Shown: positions 7,344 through 13,167 of the stretch, one piece after another
Position numbering within the stretch: the first letter of the stretch is position 1
Layout: each line of letters starts with the position of its first letter
NCBI GenBank assembly: GCA_904502185.1
Contig: CAJGDX010000061.1
Coordinates: forward strand, 1-13,167
Direction: 5' to 3'
DNA: 13,167 bases
DNA from: an uncultured Bacteroidaceae bacterium
GTDB taxonomy: Bacteria; Bacteroidota; Bacteroidia; Bacteroidales; Bacteroidaceae
The notes under the pieces: generated by a model
What the model was told of the DNA's origin: nothing
The model's database searches: none
Seen by the model: the letters and a program-made list of their open reading frames with translations, nothing else
Translations under genes and position numbers: made by a program

Positions 7344-7423
7344 TCCGAACTATCGTGTAAACGAGAGCAATGGGCAAATTTATTTGCAAATTGCCGAGTG
7401 CAACCGATAGTCGATGCAGTCAA
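7344..7423. repeat. Second repeated block with long hairpin, copy A
   Basis: CCGAACTATCGTG (from 7345) and CAACCGATAGTCGATGCAGT (from 7401) recur joined together in copy B (7555-7591). Here they are split by 43 bp (7358-7400). The arms ACTATCG (7349-7355) and CGATAGT (7405-7411) are complementary; the extra 43 bp forms its own hairpin (GCAAAT 7374-7379 with ATTTGC 7382-7387, and GCAAT 7367-7371 with ATTGC 7390-7394). Confidence 0.8.
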
Positions 7424-7430
7424 CTGCAGC

Positions 7431-7449
7431 CTATCTTATCAAAAGATAG
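7431..7449. repeat. Hairpin CTATCTT-N5-AAGATAG
   Basis: A 7-bp stem (7431-7437 with 7443-7449) around the loop ATCAA. The same stem with loop ATTTA occurs at 7282-7300 and 7506-7524, giving three occurrences in 243 bp. It lies directly before copy B of the 80-bp repeat. Confidence 0.75.
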
Positions 7450-7450
7450 T

Positions 7451-7530
7451 AACAAACGAGCAAGAAAAATGAAGTTTACTTCAATTTTTTTACAGCGAGT
7501 GCAGTCTATCTTATTTAAAGATAGTGCAAG
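7451..7530. repeat. 80-bp perfect direct repeat, copy B
   Basis: Identical over all 80 bases to 7227-7306. It diverges right after the shared TGCAAG: copy A goes on into CCGAGTGATAAAA, copy B into GTAAGAGGAAAA. Contains the same two hairpins as copy A. Confidence 0.9.
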
Positions 7531-7554
7531 GTAAGAGGAAAAAAAATTTTTTAT

Positions 7555-7591
7555 CCCGAACTATCGTGCAACCGATAGTCGATGCAGTCAA
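7555..7591. repeat. Second repeated block, copy B (short form)
   Basis: CCGAACTATCG followed directly by a 6-nt loop TGCAAC and CGATAGT, a clean 7-bp hairpin (7560-7566 with 7573-7579), then GATGCAGTCAAC as in copy A. It lacks the 43-bp stretch found at 7358-7400 in copy A. The rest of the spacer to 7650 is an A/T-rich run with no further structure that I can see. Confidence 0.75.
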
Positions 7592-7651
7592 CCCGAAACC
7601 CATCTTACCCCTCCAAAAATATTTTTTAAAAAAAAGTGCGAAAAAGATATT

Positions 7652-7687
7652 TTTTCAGAATCTTTTCAGAATCGGTTAGAATCTTTG
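7652..7687 (+). promoter_or_regulatory. Three helically spaced repeats and promoter before the PepSY-like gene
   Basis: TTTTCAGAATC occurs twice in tandem (7652-7662, 7663-7673) and a variant GGTTAGAATC follows (7674-7683), a period of 10-11 bp, about one helical turn. The third copy runs into AATCTTTG (7680-7687), one base off the Bacteroides -7 element TAnnTTTG, 50 bp before the ATG. Such spacing is typical for direct-repeat response-regulator sites, but no regulator gene is in view. Confidence 0.45.
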
Positions 7688-7737
7688 CATCAGAAATAAA
7701 ACAAAAAGCAAAGTTAAACCATTAAAAATAAGAAATT

Positions 7738-8178
7738 ATGAAAAAGATTATCATCATCGCATTAGCAGTATTCTCATTCGGAATCTTGACAGCAAACGCA
7801 GACAACAACCGTGTAATAACAACAAGCCAGCTGCCTCAGAAAGCACAGCAGTTCATCAGCCAGCACTTCGGCAATGCAAAGACAACATACGTGAAAGAGG
7901 AGCGCGACTTCATCGAAAAAAGCTACGAGGTAGTGTTTACCAACGGCACAAAGGTTGAGTTCAACCGCAGCGGAGAGTGGAAAGAGGTAGACGGCCGCAA
8001 CACATCGATTCCTACCAACTTTATTCCTGCAGCCATTCTGAAATATGTTAAGGAGAATTACCCCAACGTACAGGTGCAGAAAATTGAGCGCGACTACAAC
8101 GACTACGAATTAAGACTCTCGAACCGTCTGGAACTGACATTCGACACAAAATTCAACATCATAGATATTGACAACTAA
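7738..8178 (+). CDS. Small exported PepSY-like (DUF2874-type) protein
   Basis: A 146-residue protein with a signal peptide (MKKIIIIALAVFSFGILTANA, cut near residue 21), so it acts in the periplasm or is surface-exposed. The mature part looks like two copies of a PepSY-like unit: residues about 30-84 (LPQKAQQFISQHFGNA ... GTKVEFNRSGEWKEVDG) and about 88-146 (IPTNFIPAAILKYVKENYPN ... LELTFDTKFNIIDID). Each has a helix followed by antiparallel strands. This is the pattern of Bacteroidota proteins labelled PepSY-like or putative beta-lactamase-inhibitor-like. The function is unknown; no enzymatic residues stand out. It is a single gene, with evenly spaced repeats upstream and its own terminator downstream. 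Confidence 0.85.
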   Translation: MKKIIIIALAVFSFGILTANADNNRVITTSQLPQKAQQFISQHFGNAKTTYVKEERDFIEKSYEVVFTNGTKVEFNRSGEWKEVDGRNTSIPTNFIPAAILKYVKENYPNVQVQKIERDYNDYELRLSNRLELTFDTKFNIIDIDN

Positions 8179-8209
8179 AAAAAGAGTCGAAAAAAACACC
8201 CCACACACA

Positions 8210-8250
8210 ATAATAAAATCAGCCTTGCGACGCAAGGCTGATTTTATTAT
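8210..8250. terminator. Bidirectional rho-independent terminator
   Basis: A 19-bp inverted repeat (8210-8228 with 8232-8250) with a 3-nt loop GAC; core CAGCCTTGC with GCAAGGCTG, flanked by AT-rich arms that give a T-rich tail on both strands. It lies between the convergent PepSY-like gene and the acyl-CoA synthetase gene and should serve both. Confidence 0.92.
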
Positions 8251-8277
8251 ATATTAAATTAAAAGAATGTTACGGTT

Positions 8278-9933
8278 TTAAAGTCCTGCGCTATCCTTGT
8301 ATATGAAGCGACGGATTTTCTTTGTAGCAGTCTTTTCAAACGGCTCTTTCATCACCTCGACAGAGCTAACCTTTGAGTTCTTGTTGACATTCTTGTTTAC
8401 AACCTTAAGGATTCTCTCCTTATATTCGCTCAACTTTTTGAAGAACTCCTCCTCGCCCTGCTGATCCCAGTCGATAACATTGTCGTTAAATGTAACCAAC
8501 GCAATGAGTTTGCCACCGCGCTGCATCACTATCGACTCGTTAACCTCTTCGATGTCGTTAATAACCTTTTCAATCTCTTCGGGGTAGATATTTTCGCCCG
8601 AAGCACCGAGTATCATGTTATTGAGTCGGCCCTTGATATAGTATTTGCCTTTGGCATCCATGCAGGCAAGGTCGTTGGTGCGGAACCATCCATCCTCGGT
8701 AAACGCATTGCGTGTTCTCTCGGGGTCTTTGTAGTAACCAAGCATCACATTGGGACCTTTTGCCACGATTTCGCCTTCACCTGTTTCGGGGTTCACATTA
8801 TGCAATTTCAGTTCCACATTCTTCACGGGGATACCTATTGAGCCGGGAGTACGAGCGCCTCGAACCGAGAAGCTGAGCAAGGGAGAGGTCTCGGTCAGTC
8901 CATAGCCGATGGCATAGGGGAAGCCTGCCTTCAACAGGAAGGCCTCGATGTCCGAATCGAGTTTTGCACCTCCAATGCCAAAGAAAGTAACCTTTCCACC
9001 GAAAGTTTTCTTCAGTTTCATGCCAATGAGTTTGCACATCAGGCCATAGGCATTCTTGTTCATCCATGTGAGCATGGGGCTCTTCTTGATGGTGGGCAAT
9101 ATGCTGTTCTTGTATATCTTCTCTATGATGAGCGGAACTGCAAGAATTGTTGTCGGGCGCACCTCTTTCATTGCCTTAAGCAGCAATGTGGGTACGGGTG
9201 GCTTTGACATATAGTAGACGCAGGCACCTACATACATGGGATACAGCATGCCAATTGTCATTTCGAATGTATGAGGCATGGGCAGTATTGAGAGCCATCT
9301 GTCTTTTTCGTCACGTTTGGTAGCATAGTAGCAAGAGTGTACACACGAGATAAGATTTCTGTGTGTCAGCACCACACCCTTGGCATTGCCTGTTGTTCCC
9401 GATGTATAGTTGATGGTAGCAATATCATCGGGCATAGGCTGCGACACCTTGCCGTCGCATGTAAATTTGCTGTCATCTTTCTTAATCTCTTCGAAGGTTT
9501 CAATGTCTATCACAAGAGTCAATTTGTCCATACACTCTTTGCTGACATTGGAGAGCAGACGTCGGGAAACAAACAGCACCTTACTTTCCGAGTGGTTGAG
9601 GATGTTTGTCACCTCATTTTCCGAACAGTCGGGGAGAATGGGAATTGATATTCGGCCGAAGGGAACTGTGCTGAAGAAAGCGACAGTCCAGTTAGGCATA
9701 TTCTGTGACAAGATAGCCACCTTATCACCGGCGCCAATACCAAACTGTGTAAGTCTTTTTGAAATACTTTCGCACTTCTTCTTAAGCTCTTCGTATGTAT
9801 AACCACCCTCCGAATCTACGGTTGTAGAGAGGCGGTTTTTCGAGAAAGCAGCTGTGGCATATTCATAGAGTTTACCCAATGTATCCACATAGCTTTCACG
9901 TATAAATTTTATTTTTTTGTGCAAATAGTTCAT
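8278..9933 (-). CDS. AMP-binding acyl-CoA synthetase (long-chain fatty acid-CoA ligase-like)
   Basis: A 551-residue member of the ANL adenylating superfamily. Such enzymes activate a carboxylic acid with ATP to an acyl-adenylate and pass it to CoA or a carrier protein. Visible motifs: the P-loop YTSGTTGNAKG (176-186), LPMPHTFE (217-224), IGGAKLD (320-326), the adenine-binding GYGLTETSP (343-351), the hinge region with D421 and KGRLNNMI (434-441), and the C-terminal lysine K539 in KTATKKIRR. It has no signal peptide or membrane span and is probably cytoplasmic or peripherally bound. Length and motif wording match the Bacteroidota enzymes labelled long-chain fatty acid-CoA ligase; the chain length and acceptor (CoA or ACP) cannot be seen. 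It is alone on its transcript, with a promoter at 9968-9975 and a terminator at 8210-8250. Confidence 0.9.
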   Translation of the reverse strand: MNYLHKKIKFIRESYVDTLGKLYEYATAAFSKNRLSTTVDSEGGYTYEELKKKCESISKRLTQFGIGAGDKVAILSQNMPNWTVAFFSTVPFGRISIPILPDCSENEVTNILNHSESKVLFVSRRLLSNVSKECMDKLTLVIDIETFEEIKKDDSKFTCDGKVSQPMPDDIATINYTSGTTGNAKGVVLTHRNLISCVHSCYYATKRDEKDRWLSILPMPHTFEMTIGMLYPMYVGACVYYMSKPPVPTLLLKAMKEVRPTTILAVPLIIEKIYKNSILPTIKKSPMLTWMNKNAYGLMCKLIGMKLKKTFGGKVTFFGIGGAKLDSDIEAFLLKAGFPYAIGYGLTETSPLLSFSVRGARTPGSIGIPVKNVELKLHNVNPETGEGEIVAKGPNVMLGYYKDPERTRNAFTEDGWFRTNDLACMDAKGKYYIKGRLNNMILGASGENIYPEEIEKVINDIEEVNESIVMQRGGKLIALVTFNDNVIDWDQQGEEEFFKKLSEYKERILKVVNKNVNKNSKVSSVEVMKEPFEKTATKKIRRFIYKDSAGL

Positions 9934-9967
9934 TTTGCGTATGGAATTATGTCTGTTTGTACTTCAA

Positions 9968-9997
9968 CAAAGATACAACACTTTGCGGAATTACAAC
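9968..9997 (-). promoter_or_regulatory. Promoter of the acyl-CoA synthetase gene
   Basis: On the minus strand TATCTTTG (9975 to 9968) is a full match to the Bacteroides -7 element, with GTTG (9997 to 9994) 18 bp upstream as a near match to the -33 TTTG. The predicted leader is about 30 nt. Confidence 0.6.
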
Positions 9998-10044
9998 ATT
10001 GCATTTACTTTTTTCTTTATTTTTTATGTAATAAAATGTTGAAA

Positions 10045-10085
10045 GTCTACACAAAAGATATAGAATTTTGTTCTTTTGTGTAGAC
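10045..10085. repeat. 14-bp inverted repeat (stem-loop)
   Basis: GTCTACACAAAAGA (10045-10058) and TCTTTTGTGTAGAC (10072-10085) are perfect reverse complements around a 13-nt loop. It lies just upstream of the acyl-CoA synthetase promoter. No T-run follows on the plus strand; on the minus strand only TTTC does, so it is a poor terminator. Role unknown. Confidence 0.8.
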
Positions 10086-10164
10086 CCTCAACCAACAATT
10101 ATATGCGTAGTAAAATCTCAAAGGGAGTTCTAAATAATCATAACACAGCATACTTAAAACCTAT

Positions 10165-10217
10165 CCGGCCGACTGATGCGTGCCGGGGCTTTTGGTTCTT
10201 TTGCCCAGCAAAAGAAC
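10165..10217. repeat. Pair of hairpins in a GC-richer patch
   Basis: CCGGC (10165-10169) pairs with GCCGG (10182-10186), and GTTCTTTTGC (10195-10204) pairs with GCAAAAGAAC (10208-10217) across a 3-nt loop, a perfect 10-bp stem. The word GTTCTTTTG also occurs at 10070-10078. The patch stands out from its AT-rich surroundings and could be a dispersed extragenic repeat or a small RNA. An 88-codon ORF across it looks accidental. Confidence 0.6.
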
Positions 10218-10266
10218 ATAATAGAGAATACTACCTTAAACTATTGCAACCAAAAATTAAGGGTAA

Positions 10267-10303
10267 AACAGGTAGTAAACTAAAAGAGGTAATACCACCT
10301 GTT
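10267..10303 (-). terminator. Weak terminator candidate for the SDR-PAP2 operon
   Basis: Read on the minus strand, 10303-10293 and 10277-10267 form an 11-bp stem with one G-U pair around a 15-nt loop, followed by a short run TTTTA. On the plus strand the same position is an A-C mismatch, so the structure favours minus-strand RNA. It starts about 50 nt after the PAP2 stop codon. Confidence 0.45.
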
Positions 10304-10354
10304 ACTCAAATGAACACAAGTTATATTACGAACTTATATTAGCATATTTGATTC

Positions 10355-11311
10355 TTACTTCTCCGCCATAAACCTGTCGTAGAATCGAGAGGTCAACAGA
10401 TAGAACAACGCACCTGTAACAACTCCGGCAAAGGCATCGACCAGATAGTGTGCCTTTATATACACCGTTGCGCAGCAGAGCAGCACATAGAAGGGTGCAA
10501 GAATCAGTGCCAACTTGCGGTTTACACGCAAAGCCAGCAACATTATCACAGTAGATATTCCTATGTGTGAACTGGGGAAAGCCGCCGTAGGTCTTTCGCC
10601 CGAAGCCTGCGCCAAGCCCACAAGATGGGTAAACAACCCACCCTCGCCACGCTGCGCAATAGAAATTTCGGGATGCAGATTAAAGTAGTTGCCTATTTCG
10701 GGATAGGGGCCGGCAGCTATCAGTTCCGGACCAATGACCGGGAAATAGAATTGCGGGCCTGCAACCGGCAGGAACATATATATGAGGTAATATATGTAGA
10801 ATGAACCTATCATCACAAATGTACAGCGCTCTACATCCTTGTTACGTGCAAAGAAGTAATAGAACACGATTGTTGCAATCATGGGATAGTAGGCAAAGTA
10901 ACCAAGGTTGACAGCCTCGCGCACCCAAAAACTACTGAACACCTGATCGAACATCTGCGCAGGCTGACAGCCGAAGAGGGTAAGGTCGAGCTGCGCGAAT
11001 ATGTGGTCGAGGTTAGGGAATATCCTGTTAAACTCGAAGGTGTCGGGGTACCAGTACGAGAGCAGCGACATCTGCCCCACTATTCGCAGGAAGCGTGTGG
11101 CTGCCGATGGGTAACGGGTATAAATGTAGACAGGCACAAATGTTGCCACAAGAATGAAGAATCTGTCGGTCAACATCTTCTCGGGATTGTTCAGGCTGTT
11201 GTAAAGAACAATTATAAAAAGTGTTGTCAGCAGATTGTAGAGAATGTTGAGTTTTTCAATAGCAAGCAGTTTGTAGCTCTGCTCCTCGCGTTGTAAGAAT
11301 TTTATAGCCAT
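10355..11311 (-). CDS. PAP2-family integral membrane protein, Aur1-like (lipid phosphatase or phosphotransferase)
   Basis: A 318-residue membrane protein with about seven to eight hydrophobic segments (around 25-38, 50-64, 138-154, 165-181, 252-262, 266-283, 292-308). The PAP2 catalytic marks are FPSSHIG (245-251, H249) and YIKAHYLVDAFAG (284-296, H288 and D292), which correspond to motifs C2 and C3. LPVAGPQFYFP (181-191) resembles the conserved segment of the Aur1 / inositol phosphorylceramide synthase branch. A classical C1 motif (KxxxxxxRP) is not seen, as is usual in that branch. Family members remove or transfer phosphate head groups of lipids at the membrane. The start codon overlaps the end of the upstream SDR gene by 10 nt, which implies translational coupling. 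Whether it makes a phospho-sphingolipid, dephosphorylates a lipid or recycles undecaprenyl phosphate cannot be decided here. Confidence 0.85.
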   Translation of the reverse strand: MAIKFLQREEQSYKLLAIEKLNILYNLLTTLFIIVLYNSLNNPEKMLTDRFFILVATFVPVYIYTRYPSAATRFLRIVGQMSLLSYWYPDTFEFNRIFPNLDHIFAQLDLTLFGCQPAQMFDQVFSSFWVREAVNLGYFAYYPMIATIVFYYFFARNKDVERCTFVMIGSFYIYYLIYMFLPVAGPQFYFPVIGPELIAAGPYPEIGNYFNLHPEISIAQRGEGGLFTHLVGLAQASGERPTAAFPSSHIGISTVIMLLALRVNRKLALILAPFYVLLCCATVYIKAHYLVDAFAGVVTGALFYLLTSRFYDRFMAEK

Positions 11312-12309
11312 TTTTCCTTTTTATACCATGCAATCATCTCCTTTGTTCCCTGTTGCAGGGTGTAGTCGATGGTGAATCCTAACTCTTTTTCTATGGGTGA
11401 TGTGTCGCAGAGCCAGTTTCTCTGCTTCATTATTTTGTATTTGTCGCCGTTGAGCGTGCTTGCCTTTCCTGTCAGGCGCGAAAAGAATTCCGAGCATGCA
11501 GAGACACAGCGCAGCACCCACAAGGGGGCTTTTATGTGAAGCACAAAGCGTTTGCCAAGTTCGGCCTGAATGTAGTCGCTGAAACTGCGGCTGTCGTATC
11601 CGCGCGGTTCGCTGACAAAATAGCAGCGGTTGTATATGGTTGCGTCGATGGACGAATATATTGCCTTGACAAGGTCCTTCACATAGATGAAAGTTATCAC
11701 CTGCGGCTTGTAGCCTACCGAAAAGTCGACGTGGCTGTTGATGCTCTGCGCCATCTTGAAATAGTCGCGCTCGCGCGGACCATACACGCCGGTAGGACGC
11801 AAAATAATATATTTCAGTTGTTTGCAACCCTTTATATACTCCTCGGCAGCAAGTTTGCTCTTGCCGTATGCGGTATTGGGCTGCGGTACGTCTGTGTCGA
11901 GAATGGGAGCATACGGCTGCTCTTCCCTGACAGGGCCGAAGATGCTCAACGAACTTAGATAGATAAAGCGTTCGGGAACTATATTGCATTTTGTCAACGT
12001 ATCGACAAGGTTCTTTGTTCCGGTGCAGTTGACACGCATAAAGTCGCTGCTGTCGAGGCATTTTGTCACCCCTGCTGCATGCACCACATAGTCCCATCTG
12101 CCATTTTCGGCAGCAAAGGCAGAGACCTGACGATGCAATTCCCCTGCATCGTCAAAATTAAGATTAATGAACTTGATACGTTCATCTTTCAGATACTTGC
12201 GACTGCTGCTGCCACGCACACCTGCCCAAACTTCGTATCCGCGCGCAAGCCCCTCCTCGACAATAAAACTGCCGATGAATCCGCTTGCTCCGGTAACCAA
12301 TATCTTCAT
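11302..12309 (-). CDS. NAD(P)-dependent epimerase/dehydratase family oxidoreductase (extended SDR)
   Basis: A 335-residue extended short-chain dehydrogenase/reductase. The N-terminal Rossmann nucleotide loop is TGASGFIG (6-13), followed by VVHAAG (75-80), the catalytic serine region YLSSLSIFGP (117-126), the YGKSK motif (Y148, K152) and RPTGVYGPR (171-179). The C-terminal third is the variable substrate domain. The wording resembles dihydroflavonol-4-reductase and 3-beta-hydroxysteroid-dehydrogenase-like SDRs more than sugar-nucleotide epimerases. The bacterial ceramide reductase CerR belongs to this broad group, and pairing with an Aur1-like PAP2 protein fits a lipid role, but this is inference; a UDP-sugar substrate is the alternative. 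The gene is first in a two-gene operon with a good promoter at 12330-12361. Confidence 0.88.
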   Translation of the reverse strand: MKILVTGASGFIGSFIVEEGLARGYEVWAGVRGSSSRKYLKDERIKFINLNFDDAGELHRQVSAFAAENGRWDYVVHAAGVTKCLDSSDFMRVNCTGTKNLVDTLTKCNIVPERFIYLSSLSIFGPVREEQPYAPILDTDVPQPNTAYGKSKLAAEEYIKGCKQLKYIILRPTGVYGPRERDYFKMAQSINSHVDFSVGYKPQVITFIYVKDLVKAIYSSIDATIYNRCYFVSEPRGYDSRSFSDYIQAELGKRFVLHIKAPLWVLRCVSACSEFFSRLTGKASTLNGDKYKIMKQRNWLCDTSPIEKELGFTIDYTLQQGTKEMIAWYKKEKWL

Positions 12310-12329
12310 GCTCTTTTGTTTTTGCTGTG

Positions 12330-12361
12330 CAAAATTAATGCAAATTTATGACAAACTCAAA
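12330..12361 (-). promoter_or_regulatory. Promoter of the SDR-PAP2 operon, full Bacteroides consensus
   Basis: On the minus strand TTTG (12361 to 12358), a 20-bp spacer and TAATTTTG (12337 to 12330) give both boxes of the Bacteroides consensus TTTG-N19-21-TAnnTTTG. The -7 box lies 20 bp before the ATG at 12309, leaving a very short leader. A second overlapping -7 match, TAAATTTG, is at 12348 to 12341. Confidence 0.7.
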
Positions 12362-12466
12362 CGGCAACATCTGTCAGATAATATCACAAGCCTCTATTCA
12401 TCGGTGGCAAATTTTGTTTTTTTTCAAAATAATTACAAATTCACTATGCTAAATTAAAAAAATCTG

Positions 12467-12474
12467 TAACTTTG
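12467..12474 (+). promoter_or_regulatory. Candidate promoter for the leucine-rich-repeat gene
   Basis: TAACTTTG matches the -7 element; TATG at 12445-12448 is a weak -33 at 18 bp. It predicts a leader of about 265 nt. In the leader TGTGCC (12493-12498) can pair with GGCACA (12521-12526). The rest of the 437-bp spacer (12310-12746) is AT-rich with no ORF or repeat that I can support. Confidence 0.4.
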
Positions 12475-12746
12475 CTTCGCAGTGCATAAGAATGTGCCAC
12501 ATCCGTGTTTCACTAATCCAGGCACAAACAGCCACAAAAAACCATTTAATTTACAAATATTTATTTTATAATAGATAAATACTGCGTAAAGCAACAGAAA
12601 AATAGACAACAGAACGTTTGACAAAATAATTCCTCGTTTGGATTAATAAAATATTAAGCAAGAAGGAATATTGACAAAGTTCCCACGTTCACCTTTTATA
12701 ATCCGCCCCACCAGGGAATTGTGAGGGCAACCATAAAAAAATATTT

Positions 12747-13167
12747 ATGCAAAAACTCTACTTCAAGCAACTATTTGTCAGCGCCATTGCATTGCTATGC
12801 TGCACAATGACAAATGCACACGATTTTGTAGTGAAAGACATATACTACAAGTATGTATCCAAGACAGACCTCACGGTTGAAGTAACCTTTGAAGGTTCGT
12901 CTTATTCATCTTCGAAAAAGACCTACACAGGCGATGTTGTTATCCCCTCTACCGTAACCTATCAGAACAAAAAGCACACAGTCGTCGGCATTGGAACAAG
13001 AGCATTCTATGCCTGCGAGAACCTTACAAGCGTAACGATTCCCAACAGCGTAAAGAGCATAGGAACATACGCATTCAGAGAGGCAAAGAACCTCAAGAGC
13101 GTCACTCTACCCGACTCATTGACAAAAATCGATGGCTACACATTCTATACTTGCCCGGCACTAGACA
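12747..13167 (+). CDS. Secreted BspA-type leucine-rich-repeat protein (5' part, cut by window)
   Basis: The frame from the ATG at 12747 stays open to the window end (140 codons). Residues 1 to about 24 form a signal peptide (MQKLYFKQLFVSAIALLCCT, cut near TNAHD). Residues about 26-78 are a beta-rich lead-in, and from about residue 80 come LRR_5 / BspA-like repeats: IGTRAFYACENLTSVTIPNS, then a second repeat beginning near VKSIGTYAF (102-110) and a third near LTKIDGYTF (125-133), spaced about 23 residues. Such proteins are usually surface-bound or secreted and act in adhesion or host interaction. The C-terminus, including any sorting signal, lies outside the window. It was missed by simple ORF calling because it has no stop here. 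Confidence 0.9.
   Translation, partial: MQKLYFKQLFVSAIALLCCTMTNAHDFVVKDIYYKYVSKTDLTVEVTFEGSSYSSSKKTYTGDVVIPSTVTYQNKKHTVVGIGTRAFYACENLTSVTIPNSVKSIGTYAFREAKNLKSVTLPDSLTKIDGYTFYTCPALD

Noticed and set aside
7227..7608. CRISPR-like reading of the repeats
   Set aside because: There are only two 80-bp units, separated by 144 bp of mostly related sequence, with no cas genes and no regular short spacers.
10076..10342. 88-codon open frame in the spacer after the PAP2 gene
   Set aside because: It crosses three inverted repeats, has an odd composition and no ribosome-binding or promoter support. The region reads better as structured non-coding DNA.
12671..12702. TTGACA and TATAAT words resembling a sigma-70 promoter before the leucine-rich-repeat gene
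   Set aside because: The spacing is 20 bp, too long, and the window otherwise shows Bacteroides-type TAnnTTTG promoters; the match is probably chance in AT-rich DNA.

Overview
The window looks like chromosomal DNA from a member of the Bacteroidales (Bacteroidota). The evidence is the set of protein families (GH97, secreted sialate O-acetylesterase, PepSY-like periplasmic protein, BspA-type leucine-rich repeats, FprA flavoprotein), the weak or absent Shine-Dalgarno sequences, and promoter boxes of the Bacteroides type (-7 TAnnTTTG, in one case with a well-spaced -33 TTTG) in front of several genes. The genus cannot be decided from the sequence. There is no rRNA, tRNA, transposase, phage gene or CRISPR array.

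Layout. (1) 1-314, minus: 5' part of purH, with a structured leader; it diverges from (2) 618-2872, plus: fprA (flavodiiron protein) and ftcD (glutamate formimidoyltransferase), 14 bp apart. A strong two-way hairpin terminator (2896-2935) separates these from (3) 7194-2958, minus: a tight operon of three exported carbohydrate-active proteins, GH97 glycosidase, sialate O-acetylesterase family protein and a small SGNH hydrolase, with gaps of 4 and 6 bp. (4) 7195-7737: a 543-bp divergent spacer with an 80-bp perfect direct repeat rich in small hairpins. (5) 7738-8178, plus: a small exported PepSY-like protein with a two-way terminator (8210-8250). (6) 9933-8278, minus: a long-chain acyl-CoA synthetase-like enzyme. 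(7) 9934-10354: an AT-rich spacer with several inverted repeats. (8) 12309-10355, minus: an extended-SDR oxidoreductase and an Aur1-like PAP2 membrane protein that overlap by 10 nt. (9) 12747 onward, plus: the beginning of a secreted BspA-type leucine-rich-repeat protein with a long AT-rich upstream region.

How the genes may work together. The GH97/esterase operon reads as a small glycan-processing unit: esterases remove acyl groups and the GH97 enzyme hydrolyses alpha-linked hexose. It has no SusC/SusD pair in view. The SDR plus PAP2 pair, with an acyl-CoA ligase nearby, has the composition expected of a membrane-lipid (possibly sphingolipid) finishing module, but that is inference. I see no clear-cut new defence or mobile system. 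The most unusual material is non-coding: the repeated hairpin array at 7227-7608, the purH leader with its palindromic -7 box, the evenly spaced repeats before the PepSY gene, and the structured spacer at 10045-10303.
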